Positions 9,153 to 16,910 of a stretch of DNA of 64,000 nucleotides are shown here, piece by piece. The stretch comes from Candidatus Stoquefichus sp. Its GTDB lineage: Bacteria; Bacillota_I; Bacilli_A; Erysipelotrichales; Coprobacillaceae. The stretch spans positions 1 through 64,000 of the forward strand of contig JAETUM010000007.1 in assembly GCA_021768625.1 (NCBI GenBank). The letters run 5' to 3'. Position 1 is the stretch's first letter. Every line of letters starts with the position of its first letter. Below the pieces are notes generated by a model, which was not told the origin of the DNA, did not search any database, and was given only the letters and a program-made list of their open reading frames with translations. The position numbers were made by a program, and so were the translations under genes.

Positions 9153-9353
9153 CTATTCTTGAATATATTCTATAATATCACTTACATTACAATCTAATAT
9201 AAAACATAGTATATCTAATGTTTTGGTTGTAATGGGTTTACCGTGTTTAATACGATGAATTGTATTTGCCGATAATCCATATTTATATATTAAAGCATAT
9301 TCAGTTATATCTTTTTTATACATTGTTTCATATAGAGACTTATAACTTATCAT
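9153..9353 (-). CDS. Small Cro/XRE-family helix-turn-helix protein
   Basis: About 66 aa, a single helix-turn-helix of the Cro/C1 type: TEYALIYKYGLSANTIHRIK is the recognition helix pair and TLDILCFILDCNVSDII the following helices, as in HTH_26 proteins. The ATG at 9353 has AGGTG 6-7 nt upstream; a GTG at 9362 is the alternative. It lies divergent to the sensor genes, with the sensor promoter in the intervening region, so local regulation of that locus is plausible but not shown. Confidence 0.75.
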   Translation of the reverse strand: MISYKSLYETMYKKDITEYALIYKYGLSANTIHRIKHGKPITTKTLDILCFILDCNVSDIIEYIQE

Positions 9354-9389
9354 TTTAATCACCTATTAAACATTAACACACTCAATTTA

Positions 9390-9418
9390 TTGACTATGCT
9401 TAATATATTAACTATAAT
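9390..9418 (+). promoter_or_regulatory. Sigma-A promoter of the sensor-kinase pair
   Basis: TTGACT, 17-bp spacer, TATAAT. The predicted transcript start (~9425) leaves only about 12 nt before the first ATG of the next gene. Confidence 0.75.
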
Positions 9419-9436
9419 TGGGAATATAAATTTGGC

Positions 9437-10297
9437 ATGAAAAAGGAGGAAAAAGAAATAGATAGATTTAATAAAAAACAAAAGATTCTTCTAGTAATTA
9501 TTATTTTACTATTTATTATTATGTATACATCAAATATTTATTATATACTTAATGATAAAATATCAGTTTTTGATACAGATGACATTACTTTAAGTGTTGT
9601 TATTTATTTTTTAGCTTGTACTGGTATAGTTATTACTTTTATGTATTTATTGAATACGATAGCTGATTATAAGAAAATTTATTATGATGAACAATTAAAT
9701 CAAAAGCAAATAGAGTTATTATCTCAAAGAAAAAAGATTTTAGAAGAAAATAGTAAGATTTATCTAGAAAATCATGAAAAACAAGAAATGATATTAAATG
9801 ATATTTATCAAAAGATTATGCAAGGTCAAGATATTTATTTTGAAGATTATGAAACTATTGATCAATATCATATGAAATATTGTGATAATATTTATGTTGA
9901 TACTTTATTATATAGTAAATCTTTATATGCTTTAGAAAAGAATATTTTATTTGATGTTGATGTGATATATGAAGGTGAAACTATAGATGATATAGATATG
10001 AATACAATATTATTTAATCTTATTGATAATGCATTTGAAGCTACTATTTTAACTGATGAAAAGAAGGTTTCATTGAAAATAAGAGAAGTCAAAGGAATTG
10101 TTTATATTTTTATTTCTAATACAAAGAAAAAGGAAATAATAAATCTACATAAAACATCTAAGAAAGATAAAAATAATCATGGATTAGGTATAAAAATAAT
10201 TGAAGATATTATTAAGGATTATCAAGGAAAAATAGAATATCAAGATAATGAGGCAGTTATGAATATTCAAATGACTTTATTTAATAAGAGGGGATAG
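9437..10297 (+). CDS. Membrane sensor with GHKL ATPase domain, AgrC-like
   Basis: 286 aa with two membrane segments (residues ~18-40 and ~50-75), a coiled linker (~80-130) and a C-terminal GHKL ATP-binding domain with N-box FNLIDNAFEAT and G-box HGLGIKIIEDI. At the place of the AgrC phosphoacceptor motif (RHDxxNH) there is ENHEKQE, which keeps a His but not the usual pattern. It likely autophosphorylates or feeds a phosphate to the LytTR regulator gene at 11184. The start is uncertain: the ATG at 9437 lacks a ribosome site, while a perfect GGAGG lies inside the frame at 9445-9449 without an ATG/GTG/TTG after it. The gene ends 2 bp before the next sensor gene. Confidence 0.75.
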   Translation: MKKEEKEIDRFNKKQKILLVIIILLFIIMYTSNIYYILNDKISVFDTDDITLSVVIYFLACTGIVITFMYLLNTIADYKKIYYDEQLNQKQIELLSQRKKILEENSKIYLENHEKQEMILNDIYQKIMQGQDIYFEDYETIDQYHMKYCDNIYVDTLLYSKSLYALEKNILFDVDVIYEGETIDDIDMNTILFNLIDNAFEATILTDEKKVSLKIREVKGIVYIFISNTKKKEIINLHKTSKKDKNNHGLGIKIIEDIIKDYQGKIEYQDNEAVMNIQMTLFNKRG

Positions 10298-10299
10298 AC

Positions 10300-11103
10300 A
10301 TGATTTATACAATATTATTCGTATTAAGTGCTATATATAATTTTTTTCTTTGGATGAAGACTGTAGAATATACTTTTGATATCAAAAAAACAATAAAACA
10401 TCCATATTTAATAAGCTTTCTATTATCTGCACCATATTCTTTATTAAGAATTATGGAAACAATAAGTCAATATTATGTATATGATATAGTATTAGAAGTG
10501 TTTGTCGTTGTTTCAAGGATTATTATCATAAAGATTTTGACTGGTGTTGATATAAAGAAAGATGTCATATTTGTTGTTTTTCAATATAGTGTATATACAC
10601 TATGTAAACCATTTGCAGTATTAGTGACAATGTTATTATCAGTTAGCTTTCATTGTAGCTTTGATATGATTTCAATCATAATAACTTTAATTCAAGCTCC
10701 GTTATCTTATTATATTGCATTAAAAAGTTATTTTCATGTTGTTGATAGATATAGGCTTTATGTTAATAAATATTTTATTATTACTTTTCTTTTATTGGCT
10801 TTTGGGTCTAGTTTTGAAAATATTTGGAGTATATCTTTTGTGTTTGTTGCAGAGATTATTTTTTGTTTAATGACTTCATATAGCATTCAAAATGAACAAG
10901 ATAAATTTCAAAAGTCTTTGGCTATTCAAAAAGAAAAAAATATGATTATTGAAGAATATCAAGAGATAGAAGAAGAACAGTTAAAATTAAGAAAACAAAA
11001 ACATGATTTTCAAAATCATCTATATACAATACAGGTTTTATTAGAGAATAATCAAAGAAAAGAAGCATTAGAATATATAGAAAAATATATTGAGAAAAGG
11101 TAA
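10300..11103 (+). CDS. Membrane sensor ending after the phosphoacceptor helix, no ATPase domain
   Basis: 267 aa with about six hydrophobic segments (residues 1-195), a coiled linker, and at residues ~231-240 a canonical AgrC/ComD-type H-box KQKHDFQNHL. The protein stops about 25 residues after the H-box, and a terminator begins at the stop codon. The GHKL ATPase domain that normally follows is missing. The preceding gene carries a GHKL domain but a degenerate H-box, so the two may form a split kinase. Truncation of a once complete kinase is the alternative. Spacing and the shared promoter make a two-gene operon. Confidence 0.75.
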   Translation: MIYTILFVLSAIYNFFLWMKTVEYTFDIKKTIKHPYLISFLLSAPYSLLRIMETISQYYVYDIVLEVFVVVSRIIIIKILTGVDIKKDVIFVVFQYSVYTLCKPFAVLVTMLLSVSFHCSFDMISIIITLIQAPLSYYIALKSYFHVVDRYRLYVNKYFIITFLLLAFGSSFENIWSISFVFVAEIIFCLMTSYSIQNEQDKFQKSLAIQKEKNMIIEEYQEIEEEQLKLRKQKHDFQNHLYTIQVLLENNQRKEALEYIEKYIEKR

Positions 11104-11127
11104 GAAGGATTTTATCCTTCTTTTTTT
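11102..11127 (+). terminator. Terminator of the sensor pair
   Basis: AAGAAGGAT / ATCCTTCTT with a 3-nt loop and a seven-T tail, directly overlapping the end of the second sensor gene. Confidence 0.9.
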
Positions 11128-11133
11128 AAAGAT

Positions 11134-11168
11134 AAAGGGAGATTAACTACATAGAGTAATCTCCCTTT
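11134..11168 (-). terminator. Terminator of the LytTR regulator gene
   Basis: An 11-bp perfect stem AAAGGGAGATT / AATCTCCCTTT with a 13-nt loop; on the minus strand it is followed by TTTATCTTT. It lies 15 bp past the regulator's stop codon. Confidence 0.75.
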
Positions 11169-11183
11169 AAGAGAAAAAGCACT

Positions 11184-11906
11184 TTACACTTTTAAGAAAG
11201 GATTAAAATATTGGTTTAAAAAGTTTTTTACAACATCTTTATATTTTCTTGTAATAGAAATATTGACAGAGTTAATCATTGTAATACTTGTTGTGCTATA
11301 TTCTTTGATGAATTGAGCGTTAATAACATAACTTGTATGACATCTTATAAAACTTGGGTATGTTTGTAAAATTGTAAGTATATCATCTAATTTTTTATAG
11401 GATTCAATGACAGTATCTGTACATATAATTCTAATTTTATGAAGATTGCTTTCTATATAAATGATTTTATGTGGATCAATGAGAACTGTTTTTCCATTAA
11501 CAGGAATTTGAATGACTGAAGAATGATTCATTTGATTAATAACTTTTTGTATGGCTAATGGTAATTCTTTTTGTAAGTCTTTTTTATAGATGAAGTATGA
11601 ATAATTTGTACGTGATATATGTCTAGAATATTCAAGATAATTTGTTATGTAGATAATATAGCAACTTGGATATTTATTATTTATTGTATCTGCAAGAGAT
11701 AATGATGTTTCATTATTAAATTGTATATCTAATAATATACAATGATAATTAAATTGATTTGAATCAATAATTTGTTTGACATCATTTATGGTATTGTATT
11801 CTTCAATAACAAATTCTTGTTGCTTATTTATTAAAATTGAATTTAAAATTTCTTTTGCTTTTTCAGTATGTATTTTATCATCATCAATTATACATATACG
11901 AAACAT
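11184..11906 (-). CDS. LytTR-family response regulator (AgrA/VirR type)
   Basis: 240 aa. The receiver domain (1-~120) has the acidic pair in IIDDD, the phosphoacceptor Asp60 in CILLDIQFN and a conserved Tyr/Lys late in the domain. The LytTR DNA-binding domain (~140-235) shows IIYIESNLHKI and SFIRCHTSYVINAQFI. It is convergent with the two sensor genes and is their obvious partner. LytTR regulators usually control secreted factors or peptides, and the secreted-protein genes starting at 12195 are candidate targets, an inference from position only. Confidence 0.9.
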   Translation of the reverse strand: MFRICIIDDDKIHTEKAKEILNSILINKQQEFVIEEYNTINDVKQIIDSNQFNYHCILLDIQFNNETSLSLADTINNKYPSCYIIYITNYLEYSRHISRTNYSYFIYKKDLQKELPLAIQKVINQMNHSSVIQIPVNGKTVLIDPHKIIYIESNLHKIRIICTDTVIESYKKLDDILTILQTYPSFIRCHTSYVINAQFIKEYSTTSITMINSVNISITRKYKDVVKNFLNQYFNPFLKV

Positions 11907-12194
11907 AAAAATCCCCCTCTTTTATTGTCATATATTATGATAAAATAATTTCTTTCTTTTGAAAATAGCAAAATATGTAGAAAAATTGGTTAAATATGGT
12001 AAGAACAGCATAAATGTTTATCTATTAAACAAGGAGAAAATGAAAAATAAATAGGTAATCGTTTTCTTATTTAGTTTAGTAAGAGATAGAAGAATAGTTA
12101 ATTATGTTGAGATTTAAGCTGATTATGGAATGAGTAAGATTTTTGTAGAAAGTGATGATATATTGGAGATATAAGATCGAAAGAGGGGGATAAA
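11907..12194. other. Intergenic region between regulator and secreted-protein genes
   Basis: 288 bp of AT-rich DNA containing the divergent starts. No gene and no clear -35/-10 pair could be fixed. LytTR target repeats were looked for but are too degenerate to claim. Confidence 0.4.
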
Positions 12195-13304
12195 ATGAAA
12201 AATATATTTAAGTTTTTAATAATGTTTTGTTTAACATTAACATTTGTAACATTACCTACAAAGGCAGCTACAATATATGATGGAAATAATCATTCTTATG
12301 CAACTGCTAAAAAAGTAGGACTAAATGATACAATGAAAGGGGAATTAAATCATTATAAAGGTGATTATGAAGCTGATTTCTATAAGATAACTGTTCCTAG
12401 TTCATCATCATATAAAATCAATATGAATGTAAAAGTTGTTAATGATTATGTTGATATGTATATTTATAATTCAAAGGGTACATGCATTGGGCAATATTGT
12501 TTTACAGTAGGTGATCTTGGGTTTCAAATTTATAACCAAAATTTTTATTTTGATCCAGGTGTTTATTATATTAAATTAGATACATTCTATTATGCTAGTG
12601 AAGCGAATTATACAATAAAATTAAAATCCACAAGAATAAATAATGTTGATTATAAGTCTAATACATCTTTTAAAAAAGCGACTTCTTTAAAGTTAAATAA
12701 AAAGGTGACAGCTGTAAGTAGTATTTATAATGTCAATAGCTATTATAATTATAATGATGATGATATTTTTAAATTTTATGTTCCTAGTCAAAAGAAAATA
12801 AAGATTGATTTGTCTACATCACATGGGTTTCATTTAGCGTTATATAATTCAAAAGGAAAATGGTTAGATAGTCTTTATAAAGATAAAAGTGGAAGTTTAC
12901 AGAAAACATTAAAAAGGGGTACTTATTATATAGGTATAGATATTAATGATCCTAGTACTGATATTTTAAATGGAGAATGGAATAGTTTTGGTGGAAAATA
13001 CAACATAACATTAGTTGATATACCAAATAAAGTAACAATATCTAGCGTTAAAAGTAATGCTAAGAAGAAAATTACAGTAAAATATAAGAAGGTCACAGGA
13101 GCAAGTGGGTATCAAATAGCATATCAAAAGAGTGGAAGTAAGAGTTGGAAGTATACAACGGTATCAAGTAAGAGTGCATCAAAAACACTCACAAAGCTAA
13201 CAAGCAAAAAGAAATATAAAGTCAAAGTCAGAGCATATAAGACAGTAAGTGGAAAGAAATACTATGGAACATACAGTGCTACAAAGACTGTTAAAGTGAA
13301 ATAA
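12195..13304 (+). CDS. Secreted protein with two pre-peptidase-like domains and a C-terminal FnIII domain
   Basis: 369 aa with a signal peptide (KNIFKFLIMFCLTLTF, cleavage near ALPTKAA-type site at ~25). Two beta-rich repeats (~30-150 and ~155-275), each with EADFYKITVPSS or DDIFKFYVPS, GVYYIKLD or GTYYIGID, and a final TIKL or NITLVD strand, resemble PPC domains found on secreted peptidases. No catalytic domain is present. Residues ~280-369 are an FnIII domain (SGYQIAYQKSG ... VRAYK-type) almost identical to that ending the 731-aa protein at 50245. It starts after GAGGGGGATAAA. The role is probably surface or matrix binding. Confidence 0.7.
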   Translation: MKNIFKFLIMFCLTLTFVTLPTKAATIYDGNNHSYATAKKVGLNDTMKGELNHYKGDYEADFYKITVPSSSSYKINMNVKVVNDYVDMYIYNSKGTCIGQYCFTVGDLGFQIYNQNFYFDPGVYYIKLDTFYYASEANYTIKLKSTRINNVDYKSNTSFKKATSLKLNKKVTAVSSIYNVNSYYNYNDDDIFKFYVPSQKKIKIDLSTSHGFHLALYNSKGKWLDSLYKDKSGSLQKTLKRGTYYIGIDINDPSTDILNGEWNSFGGKYNITLVDIPNKVTISSVKSNAKKKITVKYKKVTGASGYQIAYQKSGSKSWKYTTVSSKSASKTLTKLTSKKKYKVKVRAYKTVSGKKYYGTYSATKTVKVK

Positions 13305-13342
13305 AGCATTCTATAAATATAGTTTTAAAGTAGGTGAAATGA

Positions 13343-14491
13343 ATGCTAAAAGGTAAAAAAACGATTTTATTTGTAGGAATCATATTATTTACAGTGGTTA
13401 TGACTTGTTTATATTTGTTTGATTCTTCGAAAAAAGAACTCAGTGTTAAGTTGATAGATGCAGTTGATTCTTCATATTTTATTGAAAATATTGATGAAAG
13501 TACAGAGTTTGAAATTAATACAAGTAATCCATTTTACTCTATAACAAATATTAATGGAAAGAAAATAAATACAGAGAGTAAATATGAAAATCATATATTA
13601 ATTATTAAACCAAAAGAAAAGTATCAAAGTGATACTATTTATAAGTTACAGTTAAGGGACGGAGATAGTTTTGTAGATAAGAATTTAAAAAAAGTGAAAT
13701 GCATATATTTTAGTTTGAATAAAGAGAAAATGCTACAAGACAAGTTTAATTATGAAGTTTTAAGAACAAACTTAAAAGAAGAATATACTCTAAAGAATAA
13801 ACAATTAAAGTTAGATACTCTTGAAGTTGAATTAAATATGAAAAGTCTTAATAAAAAAGTTATCATAAAGCCTAAAAATTATAAAGTGTTTATTGATAAT
13901 AAAGAACAATCTTTAAAGACTACGAAATCAACTAAAGGTAATCATTCTATAAAAATAGAATTTGATTATGATGGAAAAAAGTATGAATATATTAAGGAAG
14001 TGCACTTTAAAGAGATTTCAATGGATAAGATTGCAAGAGAAATCTATAAAAAATCTTTTGGCGAAGGAGTAATCATAGTTGATATTAATCAAGATGGTAT
14101 ACCAGAGGCTATTAGTCAAGATGAATATTATAATGAAGATGCTGTCACTGGATCTACAAGAATTATGGTGTATTCTATAAATCCAAATAATAATAAAAAA
14201 TATCTTGTCTGTTCAAAATCTATTGAATTTTTGGAAGATATGAAACTGATAAAGGATAGTAGATTATTATTAGTAGGACATATTGCTAGTGATATGAAAG
14301 CATTATATCTTATGAAGTTTGAAATGGTTAATGATAAATTAAAATTAACAAAATATTCTAAGGGATCTTTAATGGAGGATCATACACTAGATAGTGAAGA
14401 TCCTAAATATAGTGATTATTCTATTGATAATCAAGGATTTAATAAAAAAGAGTTTTTTAAAAAATATGTTGTTGTTAAAGATTTGTATTGA
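13343..14491 (+). CDS. Membrane-anchored extracellular protein, paralogue of the phage-split neighbour
   Basis: 382 aa: an N-terminal uncleaved signal/TM (residues ~5-25), then lysine-rich extracellular sequence. Residues ~25-215 align block by block with the neighbouring gene split by the phage (SSYFIENID / HTYFLKNID, LRDGDSFVD / LRDKDLFVD, LNMKSLNKKV / LSIKSLNKNI, KGNHSIKIEF / KGKHKIKIQF). The C-terminal third differs and contains VDINQDGIPEAI, a calcium-loop-like FG-GAP/VCBS motif. Function is unknown. It is 28 bp from the split gene, so tandem duplication followed by divergence of the C-terminal module is likely. Confidence 0.65.
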   Translation: MLKGKKTILFVGIILFTVVMTCLYLFDSSKKELSVKLIDAVDSSYFIENIDESTEFEINTSNPFYSITNINGKKINTESKYENHILIIKPKEKYQSDTIYKLQLRDGDSFVDKNLKKVKCIYFSLNKEKMLQDKFNYEVLRTNLKEEYTLKNKQLKLDTLEVELNMKSLNKKVIIKPKNYKVFIDNKEQSLKTTKSTKGNHSIKIEFDYDGKKYEYIKEVHFKEISMDKIAREIYKKSFGEGVIIVDINQDGIPEAISQDEYYNEDAVTGSTRIMVYSINPNNNKKYLVCSKSIEFLEDMKLIKDSRLLLVGHIASDMKALYLMKFEMVNDKLKLTKYSKGSLMEDHTLDSEDPKYSDYSIDNQGFNKKEFFKKYVVVKDLY

Positions 14492-14519
14492 GATATAAAT
14501 GGTTGAGGAAATAGTGAAT

Positions 14520-15076
14520 ATGAAAAATGATATTATGAAGAGAAATTTATTATATGGTTTGATAGGCATATTGTTATTTGCTTTTTTTGGAATGTTGATT
14601 TATTTGTTCCTCTTTAATAGTAAAGAAATTCAAGTTATAGAAATAGATAAAACAGATCATACATATTTTTTAAAGAATATTGATAATGATTTTTCGTTTC
14701 AAATTCATACTTCATATAATGATTATGATATTTATGATGTAAATAATCATAAAATAGAGGTTGTTAAGAAATATAGCGATTCAGTATTAACAATTAAATT
14801 TAATAATAATTATAAAGAAAATAATATATATTTTATTAAACTTAGAGATAAAGATTTGTTTGTTGATGAAAGATTAAAAAATGCGAGAATTATTTATTTT
14901 GGATCAAATGATACTTTAACAAATGAAAAACTTAATTATGAAGTGGCTCATGTGAATATTAAAGATAGCTATATCTTAAAGAATAATAAAATAAGTTTAG
15001 GTGATTTAACGGCTAAGTTATCTATAAAGTCTTTAAATAAAAATATAAATTTAAAATTAAAAAAATATCGAGTTTT
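14520..15076 (+). pseudogene. Host anchored-protein gene, 5' part, interrupted by the prophage
   Basis: Codons 1 to ~186 of a host gene: a TM anchor (LLYGLIGILLFAFFGMLIYLFLF) and the extracellular N-terminal module shared with the upstream paralogue. The ATG at 14520 has GAGG about 11 bp upstream; an ATG at 14499 is possible. The reading frame runs into the phage end and stops at 15087-15089 after four phage codons. Joining base 15076 to base 48399 restores one uninterrupted frame of 414 codons (557 + 685 nt). The truncated product could still be made as an anchored stub. Confidence 0.9.
15072..15076 (+). repeat. Left target-site duplication GTTTT
   Basis: GTTTT directly before the phage 5'-TGTAAT end, matching GTTTT at 48394-48398 after the other end. 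A 5-bp duplication is characteristic of Mu-type transposition. Confidence 0.9.
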
Positions 15077-15103
15077 TGTAATATTTTAAATAGAATACAA
15101 GAA

Positions 15104-15575
15104 AGTTCCCATTAAAATTTGAACTGAAAAAAACCGTAATAAAACGAAAAGATACGTTAAATACGGTTATTTTTTTGTTAATTTATGAAATTTCTATGAA
15201 ATATAATGAAAAAATAATATTATAAATTTGCAATAGAAATAATGGATATTTTTATTGCTTTTTTAAAATATTAATTTTAATAATTTTTTTAAAATCAAGC
15301 CTTTCAATATCTTTCAAAAACATTTTAAGAAATTTTTAAACAATTAAAAAAACAACGATACAATCAATACTTTTTTAATTGAAACGTGGGTTTCAAAAAA
15401 TTTTTAGTAACTATTTTATCTTGATAAAATATTAGTATTTTGATCTCTTTAATTATTAAGTTAATGGGAACTTTTTTTGGATTTAATGGGAACCAATAAA
15501 AAAGTACCATAATTTCAACGTTTTTTCGATTTTATAATTAAAAAATGAAATTAAGGAGTTCCCATTAAAATTTGA
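15104..15575 (+). repeat. Four GTTCCCATTAA repeats in the phage left end (candidate transposase or repressor sites)
   Basis: AGTTCCCATTAAAATTTGA occurs exactly at 15104-15122 and 15557-15575; inverted shorter copies are at 15461-15472 and 15483-15493. The spread over ~470 bp, with the first copy 27 bp from the end, resembles the attL array to which MuA binds. The same word was not found at the right end, which leaves the exact role open. Confidence 0.65.
15132..15176 (+). terminator. Terminator at the phage left end
   Basis: AACCGTA / TACGGTT stem with a 23-nt loop, then a T-rich run. It would stop host transcription entering the prophage from the split gene. Confidence 0.7.
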
Positions 15576-15612
15576 TAAATTAGTAACATTTTTACTACCT
15601 TTCAAAAATGTT
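15177..15612. other. Phage left-end noncoding region
   Basis: About 430 bp without a supportable gene. It contains three of the GTTCCCATTAA repeats and a small GAAAC/GTTTC hairpin near 15382 followed by an A/T run. Its length and very high A+T content fit the transposase-binding and enhancer territory of Mu-type ends. Confidence 0.5.
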
Positions 15613-15807
15613 TTATAGATCTTTCATTTTTGCTTTTTTAATAGTATTATCCATTGCTTCTCTTATAACATCTGCTTGTGTAATTCCTAAAATTTTACAT
15701 GCTTTCTTGAATTCATCAACAAAATCATTTTTAAAAGTACCTCTAATTGTTTTCATGTTTTGTTTTCGCCATTCTCTTTTATACTCATTTTCATTAAAAT
15801 TTGGCAT
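15613..15807 (-). CDS. Small ribbon-helix-helix-like DNA-binding protein
   Basis: About 64 aa. MKTIRGTFKNDFVDEFKKAC provides a beta-strand plus helix and GITQADVIREAMDNTIKKA the second helix, the Arc/MetJ arrangement. The ATG at 15807 overlaps by one base the stop of the upstream 53-aa gene (TGATG), and GGAGG precedes it, so the two are translationally coupled. It is a good candidate for binding the TAGTA-type palindromes inside the two promoters at 16194-16222 and 16334-16362. Confidence 0.7.
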   Translation of the reverse strand: MPNFNENEYKREWRKQNMKTIRGTFKNDFVDEFKKACKILGITQADVIREAMDNTIKKAKMKDL

Positions 15808-15968
15808 CACTTCTTCCTCCTTTTTTTATATAAATATGATACGATCATAAATATACAAGCTATCCATTTAACATAATCAAAAGGTGTAGGGTTAGAAAAT
15901 TCATTTTCAAAACCTTCAAATAATACAAATACAGTAACAGAAATAACAATAATATCAATATGTTTCAT
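15807..15968 (-). CDS. 53-aa membrane miniprotein
   Basis: MKHIDIIVISVTVFVLFEGF at the N-terminus and a second hydrophobic segment (YVKWIACIFMIVSYLY) before a basic tail (KKRRKK). It is a two-helix membrane peptide of unknown function. Its stop shares one base with the start of the ribbon-helix-helix gene. The ribosome site is weak. Its position in the leftmost phage operon suggests an accessory role such as exclusion or toxicity, which is speculative. Confidence 0.5.
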   Translation of the reverse strand: MKHIDIIVISVTVFVLFEGFENEFSNPTPFDYVKWIACIFMIVSYLYKKRRKK

Positions 15969-16013
15969 TTGTATAAAATAGATGAATGTGATATATTATA
16001 ATTGTTATAGGGG

Positions 16014-16033
16014 AGATGAGGTTTCCCTCATCT
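16014..16033. other. Hairpin overlapping the 47-aa gene's stop codon
   Basis: AGATGAGG / CCTCATCT, 8 bp, 4-nt loop. Only four T residues follow on the plus strand and none on the minus strand, so it may be an mRNA-stability or attenuation structure rather than a terminator. Confidence 0.5.
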
Positions 16034-16171
16034 TTTACCCTTGCGAATTTTTTTAGACTTCTTAGAAGATTTTAAACTTTGCTTAGTCTTAACGATGGCA
16101 CATATCGCTGTGACTATTGCTAGAAATGCTTCTGAGAGGTCTTTTATTATTTCGCTTATTTCATCATTCAT
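16028..16171 (-). CDS. 47-aa peptide with hydrophobic core and basic tail
   Basis: It has a GGAGGGATATAG ribosome site. Residues ~10-27 (DLSEAFLAIVTAICAIVK) form one short hydrophobic helix, followed by a Lys/Ser-rich tail (LKSSKKSKKIRKGKR). It is driven by a near-perfect promoter at 16194-16222. Size and layout recall small membrane toxins, but no known family is recognised. Confidence 0.5.
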   Translation of the reverse strand: MNDEISEIIKDLSEAFLAIVTAICAIVKTKQSLKSSKKSKKIRKGKR

Positions 16172-16193
16172 CTATATCCCTCCTTTCAATTAT

Positions 16194-16222
16194 ATTATAC
16201 CATAGTATGCCTACTATGTCAA
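16194..16222 (-). promoter_or_regulatory. Minus-strand promoter with internal operator
   Basis: TTGACA (complement of 16217-16222), 17-bp spacer, TATAAT (complement of 16194-16199). The spacer is filled by the inverted repeat CATAGTA-TGCC-TACTATG (16201-16218), so a bound regulator would block RNA polymerase. Confidence 0.85.
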
Positions 16223-16333
16223 TAATAAAGTGCAAATTAATCAAGTAAATTCGCTTTTTTTATTAATCTTCTATAATAAATGATGTAAATCATTATTGTG
16301 ATTAAATATAGTACTAAAAAGTTTTATAATTAT

Positions 16334-16362
16334 TTGACAATAGTACCTAAAAGTACTATAAT
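16334..16362 (+). promoter_or_regulatory. Plus-strand promoter with internal operator
   Basis: TTGACA, 17-bp spacer, TATAAT. TAGTAC-(6)-GTACTA (16341-16358) lies in the spacer and -10 box. Another TAGTACTA palindrome sits at 16309-16316. The half-site matches the operator in the opposing promoter. Confidence 0.85.
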
Positions 16363-16397
16363 TTTCTTTGTAAAAAGAAAGAGAGGAAAATATAGAA

Positions 16398-16781
16398 ATG
16401 GAAAGAAAATTATATATAAGTGATGAAGCTATTGAAAAATTTGATTTAGTTGAGTTTGATAGTGTAGAAGTTGATGATTATGTAGGTATTGCAGGTAATG
16501 ATTTTGTAGAATTAGAAAATGGTATATTGGTTACAAGAGATGATATGTACAATATCTATCTGTCAGTAAAAGAAGACGATGAAAGTTTTAATGATATTGA
16601 AGATTTGAGAAATAGTATTTTCATTACTTCCCATGAAAAAGTATTCAATATGAAAGAAATCTGTGAAAGAGCGAGTGTTCCTTATCAATCATATAAGAAC
16701 TGGAAACAGCGTAATTATAAAGGGTTGAGTGATTACAGATTAGAAAGAATTGTAGAAGAAATGAAAAAAGCGTGTGAATAA
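16398..16781 (+). CDS. Phage early protein with C-terminal helix-turn-helix-like segment
   Basis: 127 aa, not assigned to a named family. The N-terminal half is acidic with short beta-strands (DLVEFDSVEVDDYVGIAGND). Residues ~78-125 (NMKEICERASVPYQSYKNWK) resemble a helix-turn-helix. It has its own strong, operator-bearing promoter and is enclosed by a bidirectional terminator, so it is a self-contained regulatory unit outside the repressor/Cro pair. It may regulate the opposing miniprotein operon. Confidence 0.6.
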   Translation: MERKLYISDEAIEKFDLVEFDSVEVDDYVGIAGNDFVELENGILVTRDDMYNIYLSVKEDDESFNDIEDLRNSIFITSHEKVFNMKEICERASVPYQSYKNWKQRNYKGLSDYRLERIVEEMKKACE

Positions 16782-16789
16782 TAAATAGC

Positions 16790-16825
16790 AAAAAAGCCTA
16801 TCACATCATATGATAGGCTTTTTTT
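16790..16825. terminator. Bidirectional terminator
   Basis: AAAAAAGCCTATCA / TGATAGGCTTTTTT with a 7-nt loop, between the 127-aa gene and the convergent repressor gene. Confidence 0.92.
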
Positions 16826-16910
16826 ATTATCTAAATTTGTTACAAAATAACTCATTTTGTTAGATGTTTTGATTAAATGTATAGGTATTGTTATTTTGAA
16901 ATCAAGAAAA

